From Geosiphon pyriformis (Eukaryota > Glomeromycota > Glomeromycetes > Archaeosporales > Geosiphonaceae), in NCBI GenBank assembly GCA_016748015.1, contig JAAOMT010000480.1, forward strand, positions 876,499 to 940,498: a stretch of 64,000 bases of DNA, written 5' to 3'. Positions 27,801 to 38,710 of the stretch are shown here, in pieces (the first letter of the stretch is position 1; each line of letters begins with the position of its first letter). The notes beneath the pieces are model-generated. The model did no database searches and was not told the origin of the DNA. It saw only the letters and a list, made by a program, of their open reading frames with translations. The position numbers and the translations under genes were made by a program.

Positions 27801-28846
27801 TCAATGCATACTGATTTTGGATCATTATCAAGCATTTCATTTTGCTTTTCCAATCGAGCCAATAAAAATTCGGCAGAATTCTATTCACAAAATAAACGTT
27901 TATCATCAACCACGATTGTTATAGGATTTTATATCCATAATTAAAGAAAATATCTTACCTGGGGAGGCAATTGTGAATTTTCATGTTCTAGCCTTGCCAA
28001 CAATTCTTTATCTACTTGTGGCAATGAACCAAGAATTGAGGCTGATTTTATGACACCTCTAGCCAATGCCCAGCGTCGACTTTTAGGAGTCAAACCCCCA
28101 ATTGAAGGGTGTCGGTAGATGTTGGTGTTAATTCTACGAAGATTGGTTTTGGATGCAAACTCATCTTCGGATGGTGTTGGTGCTATTGTCTTTTGAGTTG
28201 ATCCATGAAACGACTCGGAACGACGCAATTGAATGATCTTTGGTGATATCAGTGGCTTTGTCGGTGACGTTTCTTTGACAACTCGTGATGGGCGAGTTTT
28301 TGAAAAAGTGACGTCATTTCGACTGGTCTCTAAATCATCGGAATTGGTGACGGCTAAATTTAAATGTGCTGGTGCGAATGGTCTTCGGTTTAGTAGATCT
28401 CGTTTTGAATTTATCATCGACTCAATTGGCGATGTTGTTGCGGAAACATTCAGACTTTCCTCTACCGCAATTACTGTTTCTGAAGTTTCGATCTTTGAGA
28501 AATTGTTATTAGGAACCGCAGTATCTCCTACGCGAAATACAGGTTTTTTTTTGTTTATATTTTCAATTTTCTTTTCAGTTGGGGATTGTATAGCAGAAAT
28601 AACATCAGGACTCGTATTTTTTCTTTTAACTCTGTATTTTGACTTAGAGCTGTCAATTTTATGAAAAGCCTTTTTTTTCGGGATTTGAGAAGAATCTTTC
28701 ATAGTCTTTTGTTCAGCTGTAAAGGTAATGCTATCGGTTGACTTTGACTTTTCTCTTAATACTTTTCCTTTTGTCGGTGTTGTTTGGGTCGCTTGTACAT
28801 CCTGCACCTTACCCAGAGAGTCTCGTCGACCGCTTAGGGAGGTCAT
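24825..28846 (-). CDS. TBC-domain Rab GTPase-activating protein (Gyp5/EVI5-like)
   Basis: Four exons on the minus strand (28,846-27,959; 27,880-27,293; 27,184-27,150; 27,033-24,825) join in frame to give about 1,239 residues. The third exon is a 35-base microexon; without it the TBC domain loses residues and the frame breaks. The TBC domain spans about residues 398-600. Both catalytic fingers are visible: Arg443 in DLARTFP and Gln480 in YCQGLGF. The N-terminal 390 residues are basic, Ser/Thr-rich and probably disordered. Coiled coils follow the TBC domain at about 750-810, 950-1,070 and 1,160-1,200, with Ser-rich linkers between them. This is the layout of Gyp5/EVI5-type GAPs, which stimulate GTP hydrolysis by Rab proteins in secretory and endosomal traffic. 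The exact Rab target is unknown. The protein is longer at the N-terminus than EVI5. Confidence 0.92.
27150..27184 (-). other. 35-base coding microexon of the Rab-GAP gene
   Basis: The exon encodes MTEPQAFSVFV plus two bases of an Arg codon. It is flanked by CCTAG at its 5' end and by a GTAGGC donor. Joined to the upstream exon, which ends in PLVMN, and the downstream exon, which starts at LMETYDM, it restores the continuous TBC sequence between the Gln finger and the next helix. It is far below usual gene-finder limits. Confidence 0.88.
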
Positions 28847-31530
28847 CTTCGTTAGGTTTGTTTTTAATTCTTTGAGTATTTCCTAAAGTCTTACTTTAGT
28901 TGGTTAGTATTTAGCTTAGATATGGAAAGGTTGAAGTCTCGACGTGTTTTTTGGTATCGTTGCTCCGGCGGAAAATCCTGAAAGAATTTCTCAAGATGGT
29001 GAACGCACGAAAAAACAACGAATTTCTATAAGTTTTTATAAAATTGAAGAAACCAACTACAACAATCATTTTATCATTTCGATTTCCCAAAAAAAGAGTT
29101 TTCTTCTGCGTGAAACGCGCCTTCGTTTCATCACAGAATCCGATAATATCCCAAGTAAGGGGGCTAGAGGAAAAGTATCGGGAATGATTGGTCGACTATA
29201 AGTGGCACTGCTGCTAGGTCAATTCTTTATTGGGATAACTTATGAGTGTGCAACAGAATTGTAGTACATCTATTACCTTTTAAATTTTATTGTAAATGAC
29301 AAACAGGAAAAAATATAACAGTGCCATGCAAACATTTTATGTTCCTAGTGTGGTTATGAAGTTGCACGGTCATTTTACTTGCAGATCAGTGATATTTGAT
29401 TGGCCATATTGATAATTGATCAGTGATTTCCATCTTTGAGTCAAGCATCATAATTTATAAAATAGTGGAACATCAGTGATGATAACGAAGAATTATCAAA
29501 TTGACAGGTGGAAAGGCGTTGAACATCTTTGTTTGCATTTTGTTTTGCATCTAATTTATCACAAAAAGCATTATTATTTATTATTCATGAATCAACATCC
29601 ATTATCAAAAACCATCGCGATTGATGATTTTATTATAGTTGATAAACTTGAGATTTGCTCCGAAAGTCGTACACATTTAACTGATGGGTAAAACATTTTT
29701 AAATTAAGAAAAGCCTGACTTGGGAAATAAGCTGAAAAAGAAATTATAGGTGGAATTCTCATTTCGTATTTACCTGATAAAGTTGTAATTGTCACAAATT
29801 AATGGCGAAGAGACAAACTTTGATAAAGATGGTTTGGGAGACTATCATTTTCATAAAATCTGATAGTCAAAGGGTTTTTGATAATTGTGTATGAAAATAG
29901 GGGGTAAATAATGAAACTTTCTAGGGGAACCATTAACATAGAAACTGTACACAGTTTAAGAAACTTGAAGGAATTTAAGTGGGACAATTATTTATTTCGC
30001 ATATTTCGTTAAACCTTTTGAATTTTTTTTGAGTTTGAAACTCAGATACAGAAAATAAAAGAAAAAAAAAACAACGCAGAAAAGGAAAGGAGTTGATTAA
30101 GTACCATGTAAATGATAATATGTGTCATACTTAACTTTTAATACAATCCAAAAGGCAAATTAAAAGTTATATATTATTTTGGGTTTAAAATATTTTAACC
30201 ATGGAAAAATATGTTTCGTGCTCATTTTCATTGATAATGCAAAAGCTTGGACAATTGAAAAACTTAATTTTAATTTTTGCCATGTGACCTATTAATATTG
30301 TAGTAGTATGAAAACCTGTGATGGGATTCTGATGTAAAATTGATTAAAATAGATATTCGAAATTTCTCGGTCATAATAAATAATAAGCAAATATTATTTT
30401 AAAGATTAATTTGGGAAAACAGAGAATGATTATTAATATAAATATTTCCTAATTGTTTTGCATATGCAAGATTATATTTAAAACCTAATTGCCCAACCTT
30501 TTTTTGTCTGAGGTATTTTTTTAATGGAAAAAGGAACATTATTCATAAAATGCAAAATTCTACTTGGAAAAGATTTTAATTTTGAATATTTTACTAGGTT
30601 TATTCAATCTGTTTGTTTTTACCAATATATTTTTTTTTAAACAAGAAAAGAATTAGAATTTAGAACAGGGACTGTTTTGACGCGTTTAGATAATGAAAAA
30701 ATCTTTCACGACCTTTTTACTCAAGTAATAAAGTTTAATCAAAGTTATGACTCTTCACTTGTAAGGGTTTTCTTCGCAAATAAAAAATTACTCCGAATGC
30801 CCTATACAATAGGTTGAATAAAAAATCCTGAAATAAATTTGTTTAATATTATTTTACACTTACACTTTTCATTAGAGCGCAAAATTATTCCTCCTCTTAG
30901 AAAACGAAGACCAAATTCTTGGATTAAAAATCAATTTCAAGATAAGTTGATACTAAAATTCACTTAAATTTTCACGTCTTCTGCGTCCCGTTTCGGAATT
31001 TTAATTTGTAAACTATCCGTTTGCTAACCGTTAATTGAAAACAAAATTCCCTAAACCGTCGTTATCACATACGTATGTACAAAGTGACCAGCAACTTGGC
31101 AAAAAGCCTATTGGCTTCAGTGAATTTGCCAACTTTAACTGGGGTAAAAGCATGCACATTAAAATAGAAAAAATCAATATTTATTTAGCCTTTATAAGTT
31201 TTTGTCAAAAAGAAAGCTTTTTTGAAATCTCAAATGAAAGGATTTGCTTGCTAGCCTAAACACGGGACTCAAAGATAGTTTATTAATAGTCCTATATCAA
31301 ATGGCTGGAATTAAATTTTGTTCATCCTTTTTCCTACAATGTAAACAATCAACTTGTCAAAAATTGCGTAACTATTACAAAGGAAATTAGTGAGCTGCGG
31401 GTATTTATTGATCATTATTTACATATATGAGGTATCATTGGCTAATTTCCCAAATCTCTTCGATTCTTAATATTGATCCTTGTTGTCAAAGAATTCCAAA
31501 AAAAAACTCTGAATGTATCACACAGTTTGA
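28847..31530. other. Spacer between divergent Rab-GAP and scramblase genes
   Basis: The flanking genes are transcribed away from each other, so both promoters lie here. Bases 28,860-29,210 are relatively rich in CpG and are the likely promoter and 5' UTR of the Rab-GAP gene. Short frames at 28,944-29,201, 29,476-29,691 and 31,035-31,259 have no recognisable domain. The remainder is AT-rich and featureless. Confidence 0.4.
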
Positions 31531-32978
31531 ATGTATCACTTTAGACAAATCTGCCGAGGGAAATATGGGAAAACTAGATATTCAAACATTGTCGAAATTG
31601 TTTCAACGGCAATTAAAACCACTCGTCAATATTTCACAAAGTCGCAGAATGGAACTTTAGTGAAGAGAAATATAAACTACCTTCGTCGGTCCGACAACCC
31701 GGGTTAGTTCAACTTATTTCTAGTCTTGTGTTAGAACTTTCATGAGGATAAATATCTAACAGATTTTTTTTTAATTTAGGCCTTCGATATAGCAGGTTGC
31801 CCGCTCCTCAATCCTATCGCCATCCAAAATCCTTTAATAATGAACCCGCTTCAGATGCGGCCATCGCCCCAGTTTCTATTCCTGAAGACCCTTATGGAGT
31901 ATTGACCAAAAAAAATATTAGCCCTGGACTGGCGTCAATTTTGGATTGTTCGGCGTTGGTTGTTGTTCGGCAGATTGAGATGCTGAACATTTTTATGGTA
32001 TAAATTTGATCTCAGAAATCATTCTAGTTTTGAGATTGAAACTAATTCAAAATTTATAAAATCAAATCTTGAGGATTTAGGGTTTTGAACAAGCCAACAA
32101 ATATGCCCTTCTTGATCCTCAAGGCAATTATGTTGGTTATATTGCTGAAGAAACCTCGTTTACTTCAACAATATTTCGCCAATTGTTCCGAACTCATAGA
32201 GCGGTCAGGGCAATGATCATGGATGCGGAAGGTGAAATCGTTTTAAAAATACGAAGACCTTTTGCTTGGATAAACTCTAGGCTTTTTGTAACTACAGACG
32301 ATGAAAATTTAATTGGCGAGGTACAACAACAATGGCATTTATGGCGAAGGCGATATAATTTATTTGTCCGGTAGCTTGGCTTGAATTTTTTTTATGACTT
32401 TAAAACATGCGGACAATTTGATCAAAAAATACTTTTTTTTCAAACTTTCGGAAATATTTTATTTGAATTAATTAAAAGGTATAATCAATTTGCGAGAATT
32501 GACGCCGGATTTTGGTCGTGGAATTTTTACCTGGAAGATGAACGAGGAGGTCTTTTAGGAAATGTTACCCGAAATTTTACGGGTTTCGGCCGTGAGGTAT
32601 TTAAAAGATACTGGATTGTTAAACATAAATTTGCTATTTTTCGGGAATATTTTTTCTTGATAATATTTATCATTTAGATTTTCACTGATACTGGGCAATA
32701 TGTAATTCGAATGGATGCAGCTGAGGGACAAGTTCGAGGAATGACTTTAGATGAACGGGCAATAACTTTAGGAGCTGCTATCTCCATAGATTTTGATTAT
32801 TTTTCAAGGCATTCTCAACATGGGTTAGTTTCATTTTTCATCTTTCCTTAAATTTCCCAATTCGAATATTTATTTTAATATTTAATGGGTGAACATTATA
32901 TATTATTACAGGTCTGCCTTCCCGCTCTTTCCTTTCATTATTGGTGGTGGGAGAGATGATGAATATTACTCAGATTGA
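31531..32978 (+). CDS. Phospholipid scramblase family protein (mitochondrial type)
   Basis: Six exons (31,531-31,702; 31,780-31,997; 32,081-32,370; 32,479-32,596; 32,678-32,823; 32,912-32,978) join in frame to give about 336 residues. The scramblase core runs from about residue 100 (LASILDCSALVVVRQIEML) through RPFAWINSRLFV and NLFVRYNQFARIDAGFW to RGMTLDERAITLGAAISID near the end. The final helix-like stretch SAFPLFPFIIGGG lies at the extreme C-terminus. The first 50 residues are rich in Arg, Lys and Tyr with few acids (MYHFRQICRGKYGKTRY and later KRNINYLRR), which fits a mitochondrial presequence as in the yeast Aim25 group. I chose the ATG at 31,531 because it is preceded in frame by a stop and is the only start that joins exon 2 in phase. 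An overlapping frame from 31,427 is a shadow. Bidirectional lipid movement is the family role; the substrate is not shown. Confidence 0.88.
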
Positions 32979-34639
32979 AATAATATATCACGAGATTGAA
33001 CATGAAGAAAAGGAGAATAGCTTATAAAGATTAAAAGTTTTTTTTTAATCAGATGACTTGGATTTGATGAATAGTTTTGGGAGTTAGATGCTTGAATTTC
33101 ATGGAATGTTTGGAAGTAAATGAAATCAGTCAATTTTCTGAACGAGAATTATTTAAGTTCAGAAAATTAGAGTAACACTTTTTCTTCGTGACAGACCTAG
33201 TTGTGGCTTGTTCCTTTAAAATTTATATTGCTGAAAAACCTAAGAAAGCAAAGTTGCTGCCCAAGAATCAAAACTGAAACTTTGGCAAGTTTCATAATAA
33301 TACATATACATGAATTAATTTTTGCTGTGAAATTCAAAATTGTTATCAGTGAGTGACCAAGCTAATAGCACAAGGGCCGATTGATACCTAAAAAGCCTTT
33401 CAAACAGATAATTTTGAAATTTTGGGATTCAAATAAAATGTAACAAGGTAACAATGAGATCTTGACTCTTTTAAAAAAGCATCAAATATATCACATCGCA
33501 GAAAACTCGAATGAATTCAACATTTAAGGATTCTTTTAACCATTGAATCACATAAATAAATGTAAAATTTTAATATCTAATATTTCTTTTAAGTATTTTA
33601 GATATTTTAACTAATTTTTGAATATAATAATGTTTCAGAGAGTCATTAAAAATAATATTTATCTATGACTAAATTCAGACACAATGTACCGAATTTCTTT
33701 TTTCTTTGATTAATTATACAAGAGAATTATTTAAAGATCATAAAACAAGGGGTGTTTCATAAAATGTGATTTTTCTCTCAGAATTTATGTCAAACGTAAA
33801 AAGGGCAGGAATTCTTTTCGCTGTTGCTTGTAAACCAAATTACTTATCTGAAAATATCGTTAACTTTTGTAAAATAAAAATTAAATGGTAAGCAAAATTT
33901 GAATTGCGAGAAAAAATTTTTCCGTCTCTTTTGTGTTTCCCAATCATTTGTTCTTACTAGTTAATTTACCCAATATTTACCCTTAAAAAGATTTCCTTTA
34001 ATATCTAAGCCCAAATGAAGATGTACGGAATTAATTAGCCTCATTTAGAGATGGCAGATAGATTGTCACCAATAAAATATTTTTCAATCATCAAAATATA
34101 TGTAAAAGGAGGTATTTTGGCGAATTAAGGTGTTGCGGCAAAGTTAGCAAAATAATTTCACGTGTAAGAATAAGACGCGTGAAAATATAACATTTTCGCA
34201 CATGAACAAAGGGCATTTTTTATAACAACCCATTACAAATTATTGATTCGCCACAATATCGTGATTCAAGGTTTTAACTATTGGATTTTAAACCTTGTTT
34301 TTATAACATTTTGTGAAAGTTTTCTTGAACAATTTAAAAATATATTTTGATTGTATACATAATCTAATTATTTTGTCTTTTGAAAAAATGATAACAATTT
34401 TTATTTTTTCAAATACTCTTACATTTATTATGAAAATGAGAACAAGTTAAAATTGGGTACCAAATACCTGGAAAATTTTAAGAAGTTTCTAATTCTGAGT
34501 TTCTTTTTTCAATATTTATTTACATCAAATCCTTAACGTTTCATTGATAAACATCACGAGCCTTGCTCAAACTACAAAATGATCGAAGCTAATACTCACA
34601 CGTTAACTAAAATTTAATACCAAAATTCGGTTTAATAAA
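32979..34639. other. Spacer, no gene seen
   Basis: This region holds the 3' flank of the scramblase gene and the promoter of the lipase-like gene. It is AT-rich with scattered CpG, and I saw no open frame with domain content, no RNA gene and no obvious transposon end. Confidence 0.4.
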
Positions 34640-36144
34640 ATGATTCTTTTCTTATTATTCTTTGTCTTTAGTGTTATCAAATGTTCGTCAAATATTGAGA
34701 TCTATTCAGAAAATTTAGTTCCATATCATAATTTCAATTTTTCCTCTCAAGAAGCAAAATTTTTTAACTCTAATATCAAAATTTTAAACGTAAAGCGGGT
34801 TCCATTGTCTCATCCACCTAGACAAGAGATGTTACCTTCTACAAGAATTTTGGATTTTTTTAGACAAATTGCATTAATTGCAAATCATGCATATTGCCTA
34901 CCAGGAAATGCTAGTGGAATGAGAGTTCTGAAAGGTAAAAAAAATTTAAAAATAGCTATTTTGAAAATAACTTTTTGTCACCCCTTTTATAAATTTTGAT
35001 TAATTTTTAGCTTCTCATGGATTTTATGTGTATAGGAAAAGATTTCAGAATTATCAAGCTAAGCTACATGTAATTGTATATTTTAAGGGAAAGGTAAGGA
35101 AAAAGGATGTCAAAAATAATTATTTCTTGGTTAACAATAAATCTTATATTTTTAAGATTTAAAACTACTTATAATCAAAGGTGGTTTTCTACATAGATAT
35201 TAAAAAAAGGAGAATGGTCAAAAAGACAAACAAATCTTGTCCCTTTTGAATTATTCGGCTCAGAAACTAACCCCGAAATACTTGTTGATGAGGAATGGCA
35301 ACGAGATACCTTGAAGATGTGGCCATTATTACTTCTCAGAATCTTCAAGGCTCTGAGGACCCCGCGTGGTCATCAGGATGTTGAATCAATTTATTTTATT
35401 GGACATGCAATTGGTGGAGGTAATATTCTTCGAATGAATTTCTTTACCTATAAAAACTTTCAACTCTCAAATTGTCTAATAAAATTTTTAGCTTACGCGA
35501 CCATCGCAGCAGAATATTTCCGCCTATTCACAAGTGTTAAGACTGAAGAAGAAAATTATCCTCTATTTGACGATCTAAAAACTCGTGTATTTACTTTTGG
35601 TGCTCCACGAATCGGAAATGAGGTTTTTGCGCAACTAATAAATGAATATAGTTTCAAAGATTATCGTTTCACCTACGGAAATGATCATGTTCCACATTTC
35701 CCGCGAAAAAACATTGGAAATCAGTTATTGGTTCATTCCGAAACTGAGATTTGGATTGAGGCTTCTGAAAAGTGTAATTGTGTTCCCTTCCCGAAAGAAA
35801 CCAAAATAGAAGAACAGGAAACTCCGGAGCAAGCAATAAAATATTATCGATGTCCAGGGACTTTTACCTTAACATCACCGAAATTCACTGCTCCCAGACC
35901 AAAAGAAAGATTACTTTTCCCGGTAAATTTTTTATTAGCTGGTGAAAATCAGGTAAGAAAAAATATGAATCTCATGTAAATAAAATGACTAATTTTTTTC
36001 TTTCACTCATAACGTTTTTTCTCCTTTTAGCAATGCAGTATGAGTCAAAATTTTGAAACCATTTCAGACTTCTTTTTTCATCAAGGACCTTATTTTGGGA
36101 TTAAGATGGGCGATTGCAGACATCATCCAGTTTATATTGAATGA
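34640..36144 (+). CDS. Secreted class-3 lipase-like protein, nucleophile Ser replaced by Ala
   Basis: Five exons (34,640-34,934; 35,011-35,093; 35,197-35,419; 35,492-35,952; 36,031-36,144) join in frame to give about 391 residues. The first 16 residues (MILFLLFFVFSVIKCS) are a clear signal peptide. The alpha/beta-hydrolase fold is shown by the nucleophile-elbow strand (YFIGHAIGGAYA), the strand TRVFTFGAPRIGN, the Asp loop YGNDHVPHFP, and a late His in HQGPYFG. In active members the elbow is GHSLGG; here residue 197 is Ala. The elbow is split by an intron just after GHAIGG, and the reading frame is intact, so this is not a decayed copy. Cys residues in the C-terminal third (CNC, YRCPG, QCS, GDC) suggest disulphides of an extracellular protein. 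A binding or regulatory role is more likely than ester hydrolysis, but that is inference. Confidence 0.88.
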
Positions 36145-37194
36145 CAAGCAATATAATTACAAATGAAAATATTTTATAAAGTTTCTGTCTCTAAAAGACA
36201 CTTGGCTCAGAGTTTTAGTAAGGAAGAACCTTACAACATCAATTTTTTCGCCTTTGAAAGTGACTATTTAAGATTATTAAGTGACATTCCAGTTTGGTAG
36301 CAGCATTCAAAATTTAATATTTTGGGTTTAACTCCTGGGAAACTACTTGGATTAAGGCTTCTCCACTGTAAAAATATTAAGGCGTTCCTTTGATATTTGC
36401 AATAAAAAATGAGTATTTTAGTCAGTTATGAACTATTAATTTTGAGACTTTACACAATAAAATATTGTCTTAATTGAAAAATTATGATCAAAATCTAATG
36501 AATATTTGCTTTCGCAATGTTTATTTCAGTAAATTATATTTTGTAATTAAATGAGCTTCTTTTTGTAAACTCGCTTATATTAAAATAATTTTCAATTTTT
36601 GTTATTTATGGTATTTATGGTAAAGAAAGAAAAAAAAAATTTTGAGATAGTTTTTAATAAAATAAAAATTGCATCAAGATTCAGAATTTATAAACGTGTT
36701 CTATTTATTATACATTCACCCATTGATTCATTCCATTGATTATTGCTTTTAATCAAGTTTTCCGCCATTTTTTCTGAAATCTGTCTATTTTTCATCAAGT
36801 CGTTCTAGTCAGGAAAAAATCTGATTTTTGAAATGATTCAATTCCGAGCAAGAATCTTTATTTTTCTTCTTGAGAGAGAGATATATATATATATATATTT
36901 ATGTATCTAGATATACATGATTCCCAAAACTTTTAGTCATTACGTGTAAGCAAAGATATTTCAATCGCTTAAAATTTTCTACAATCAAAATCAACTGCAT
37001 GTTGATTTTAAATGCAATCATGATGAATAAAATTCCGCAAAGAAATTATTCCCTTTTAATCAATACTTTTATTTCTAAAAAGATATAAAAAACCAATCTA
37101 ATTAATCGAAAAATTTTGCCATCAACTAGCTGAGAGTTCAGATATAAAGTGAAATTTAAAAAAAAAACTCTAAAAAAACCTAATAGAATATTTA
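36145..37194. other. Spacer with AT dinucleotide run
   Basis: No gene is seen. A GA run followed by an AT run lies at about 36,871-36,898. Two TATA-like elements lie near the right end, upstream of the small secreted protein gene. Confidence 0.45.
37143..37148 (+). promoter_or_regulatory. Candidate TATA box of the small secreted protein gene
   Basis: TATAAA lies 52 bases before the ATG at 37,195, with a second, TATAAAAA, near 37,083. In such AT-rich DNA a TATA string is weak evidence on its own. The position relative to a single-exon secreted gene makes it plausible. Confidence 0.35.
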
Positions 37195-37629
37195 ATGAAA
37201 AAGATGTCTTATGCTCAATCTTTTACCTTTTTTATGACTTTCTTCCTTCTATGTACTGTCTTATTCACTTCTGCTGTTCCAGTCCTTCACAAGTTTAACC
37301 ATTTGCAAACTCTCGGTAAACGTGGCATCATTCCTAATTCTGCAGTCCGATCCGGCGCTCTTACGGGAAAAATTGTTCCAGCTCGACTAATATCCCCAAT
37401 CTTGGGAACTCCAGCTACGATCAATGGATTTCCCAAGCCAAAATTTGGGCCAACGACCAGTTTCTGTGAGTGTGCTAATTGTGGCAAAACTCCTGGTAGC
37501 TGTGGCAAATTAATTTTAGGTAGTCCGTTAGTAGGGCCAGGTATTAGTGCTGGGATAGGTCCTTTGCCACTTGCTGGTTTGAGCAATCTTGGGTTAAAGA
37601 CTGGAGCTAATATTGGAAAATTTATTTGA
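37195..37629 (+). CDS. Small secreted Gly/Pro-rich protein with Kex2-type site
   Basis: A single exon encodes 144 residues. Residues 1-27 form a basic start and a hydrophobic core (FTFFMTFFLLCTVLFTSA), a strong signal peptide. A dibasic site, LGKR before GIIPNS, at about residues 40-43 suits Kex2 cleavage after secretion. The rest is rich in Gly, Pro, Ile and Leu, with no acidic residue except one Glu. A compact Cys cluster (FCECANCGKTPGSCGK) lies at about 90-105. I do not recognise a family. Small, secreted, Kex2-processed and Cys-bearing proteins in symbiotic fungi are often effector candidates or cell-wall proteins, which is only a class-level inference. Codon use and intact frame argue for a real gene although there is no intron. 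It converges with the next small secreted gene, about 300 bases apart. Confidence 0.72.
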   Translation: MKKMSYAQSFTFFMTFFLLCTVLFTSAVPVLHKFNHLQTLGKRGIIPNSAVRSGALTGKIVPARLISPILGTPATINGFPKPKFGPTTSFCECANCGKTPGSCGKLILGSPLVGPGISAGIGPLPLAGLSNLGLKTGANIGKFI

Positions 37630-37927
37630 ATCTTATGTGTGAAAATGATAATATGTCGAAATAATGATTCGGCAAAAAAAATTCAAAATAAATAGTCAGT
37701 AACAATAATTCTAATAAAGAATACTAAAGAAATTTTATTTATCTTGAAGAAAGATAGCACTTTTTATTTCAGTTGCAACTTGCAATTTCTCGGATGAAGA
37801 AAAGATTTATCAATTCATTCTAGACTCACTAAATTAACTTTGAATTTATTCAAGATTAAAGCGTAAACATGAAATCTAGCTTTATTAAAAATTTCATCAA
37901 AACTTCGAGTCTAATGCCATATCTCAG

Positions 37928-38439
37928 TTAGATGAAGTCATCCTCAAAGTCATCTCTTCTTCCTCTGATTCTTCTTTCTCTTCCGTATCTACTGTAACCA
38001 TATCTGCTTCCATATCTTCTTCTCCGTCTATAACTCGGACGTCGGTAATATCTTGATCGTCTTCGAACGTTTTCACGCTCATATCGTTCTCGTGAATAAA
38101 TTTGGGCTGGAGTAAGACGGTCTTCAGTGGCGGGCTCAGGAACTGTTAAATATGTAAACAAGGGTGAAATTCGCGATTGAACCGATGCTCGAAACGAAAA
38201 GAAAATATACCTTCGGCTGATAGGTCCGTATCCCAATTTCCAGCTGAATCTATCTGATTCCAAGCGATTTGATCTGGTGAAACGCTGTCAATGAAATTTG
38301 GGTAATCTAGTTCGGATTTGGTCGGGTAGGTCACATCAGATTTGTACGGATCCGGGGCAGCAATAGAATTTGCTTTCGATTGGAGGGTGGCAAACGTGAA
38401 GAGTAGGATATAAAACACGAATATTCTAAGAGATTTCAT
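37928..38439 (-). CDS. Small secreted protein with Arg/Tyr-rich cationic tail
   Basis: Two exons on the minus strand (38,439-38,211 and 38,142-37,928) join in phase 1 to give 147 residues. The N-terminus is a signal peptide (MKSLRIFVFYILLFTFATLQ, cleavage likely near residue 24). The first exon encodes an acidic, neutral-looking region. The second exon ends in about 50 residues dominated by Arg and Tyr (for example RRRSRYYRRPSYRRRRRYG), then an acidic end (DDFEDDFI). No known domain is seen. The tail could bind RNA, DNA or anionic surfaces, or act as a nuclear localisation signal if the protein reaches a host cell; these are inferences. A TATAAATA box sits about 98 bases upstream of the ATG. 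Confidence 0.8.
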
Positions 38440-38536
38440 TTTTGAAGGTTAAATATTTGTGAAATTGTGATTTCAGGTTTAATATTATTTTAAAATTGTA
38501 ATGTCAATGAGAATAAAGAAGCTATGAGGCAGGGTT

Positions 38537-38544
38537 TATTTATA
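38537..38544 (-). promoter_or_regulatory. TATA box of the Arg/Tyr-rich secreted protein gene
   Basis: On the minus strand TATAAATA, a full consensus TATA box, lies 98 bases 5' of the ATG at 38,439. It stands in sequence of moderate composition, so it is less likely to be chance than in the AT-rich spacers. Confidence 0.5.
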
Positions 38545-38702
38545 CCATAATACAAATGTTTCCGGTTGAAACTCCTCTCAATATTCTAGTCTTTGGGCAT
38601 CGATATAAAAAGAAAGATTTAAAAGTTTGATTGAGGAATGGAACTTTGCGCGTTTTTTCTAACGATAAATTACGCTTTTGGCGGATTTAAAAATTTTCGG
38701 CT

Positions 38703-38710
38703 GATTGAAA
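38703..38710 (+). repeat. Target-site duplication, left copy (GATTGAAA)
   Basis: These eight bases are repeated exactly at 41,465-41,472 and directly flank the terminal inverted repeats of the hAT element. An 8-base duplication is diagnostic of hAT insertion. Confidence 0.9.

Noticed and set aside
28233-28664. 143-codon plus-strand frame opposite the Rab-GAP N-terminus
   Set aside because: The N-terminal Rab-GAP exon is in frame with the TBC domain; the antisense frame has no domain and arises from Ser/Lys-rich codons.
31427-31660. 77-codon frame starting 104 bases before the scramblase start
   Set aside because: It ends in a stop before the exon 1 donor. The alternative frame from 31,531 reaches the donor and joins exon 2 in phase, with a presequence-like N-terminus.
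37287-37586. 99-codon minus-strand frame opposite the small secreted protein
   Set aside because: The plus-strand product has a signal peptide and Kex2 site; the opposite frame is a Pro/Gly mirror of the same repeats.
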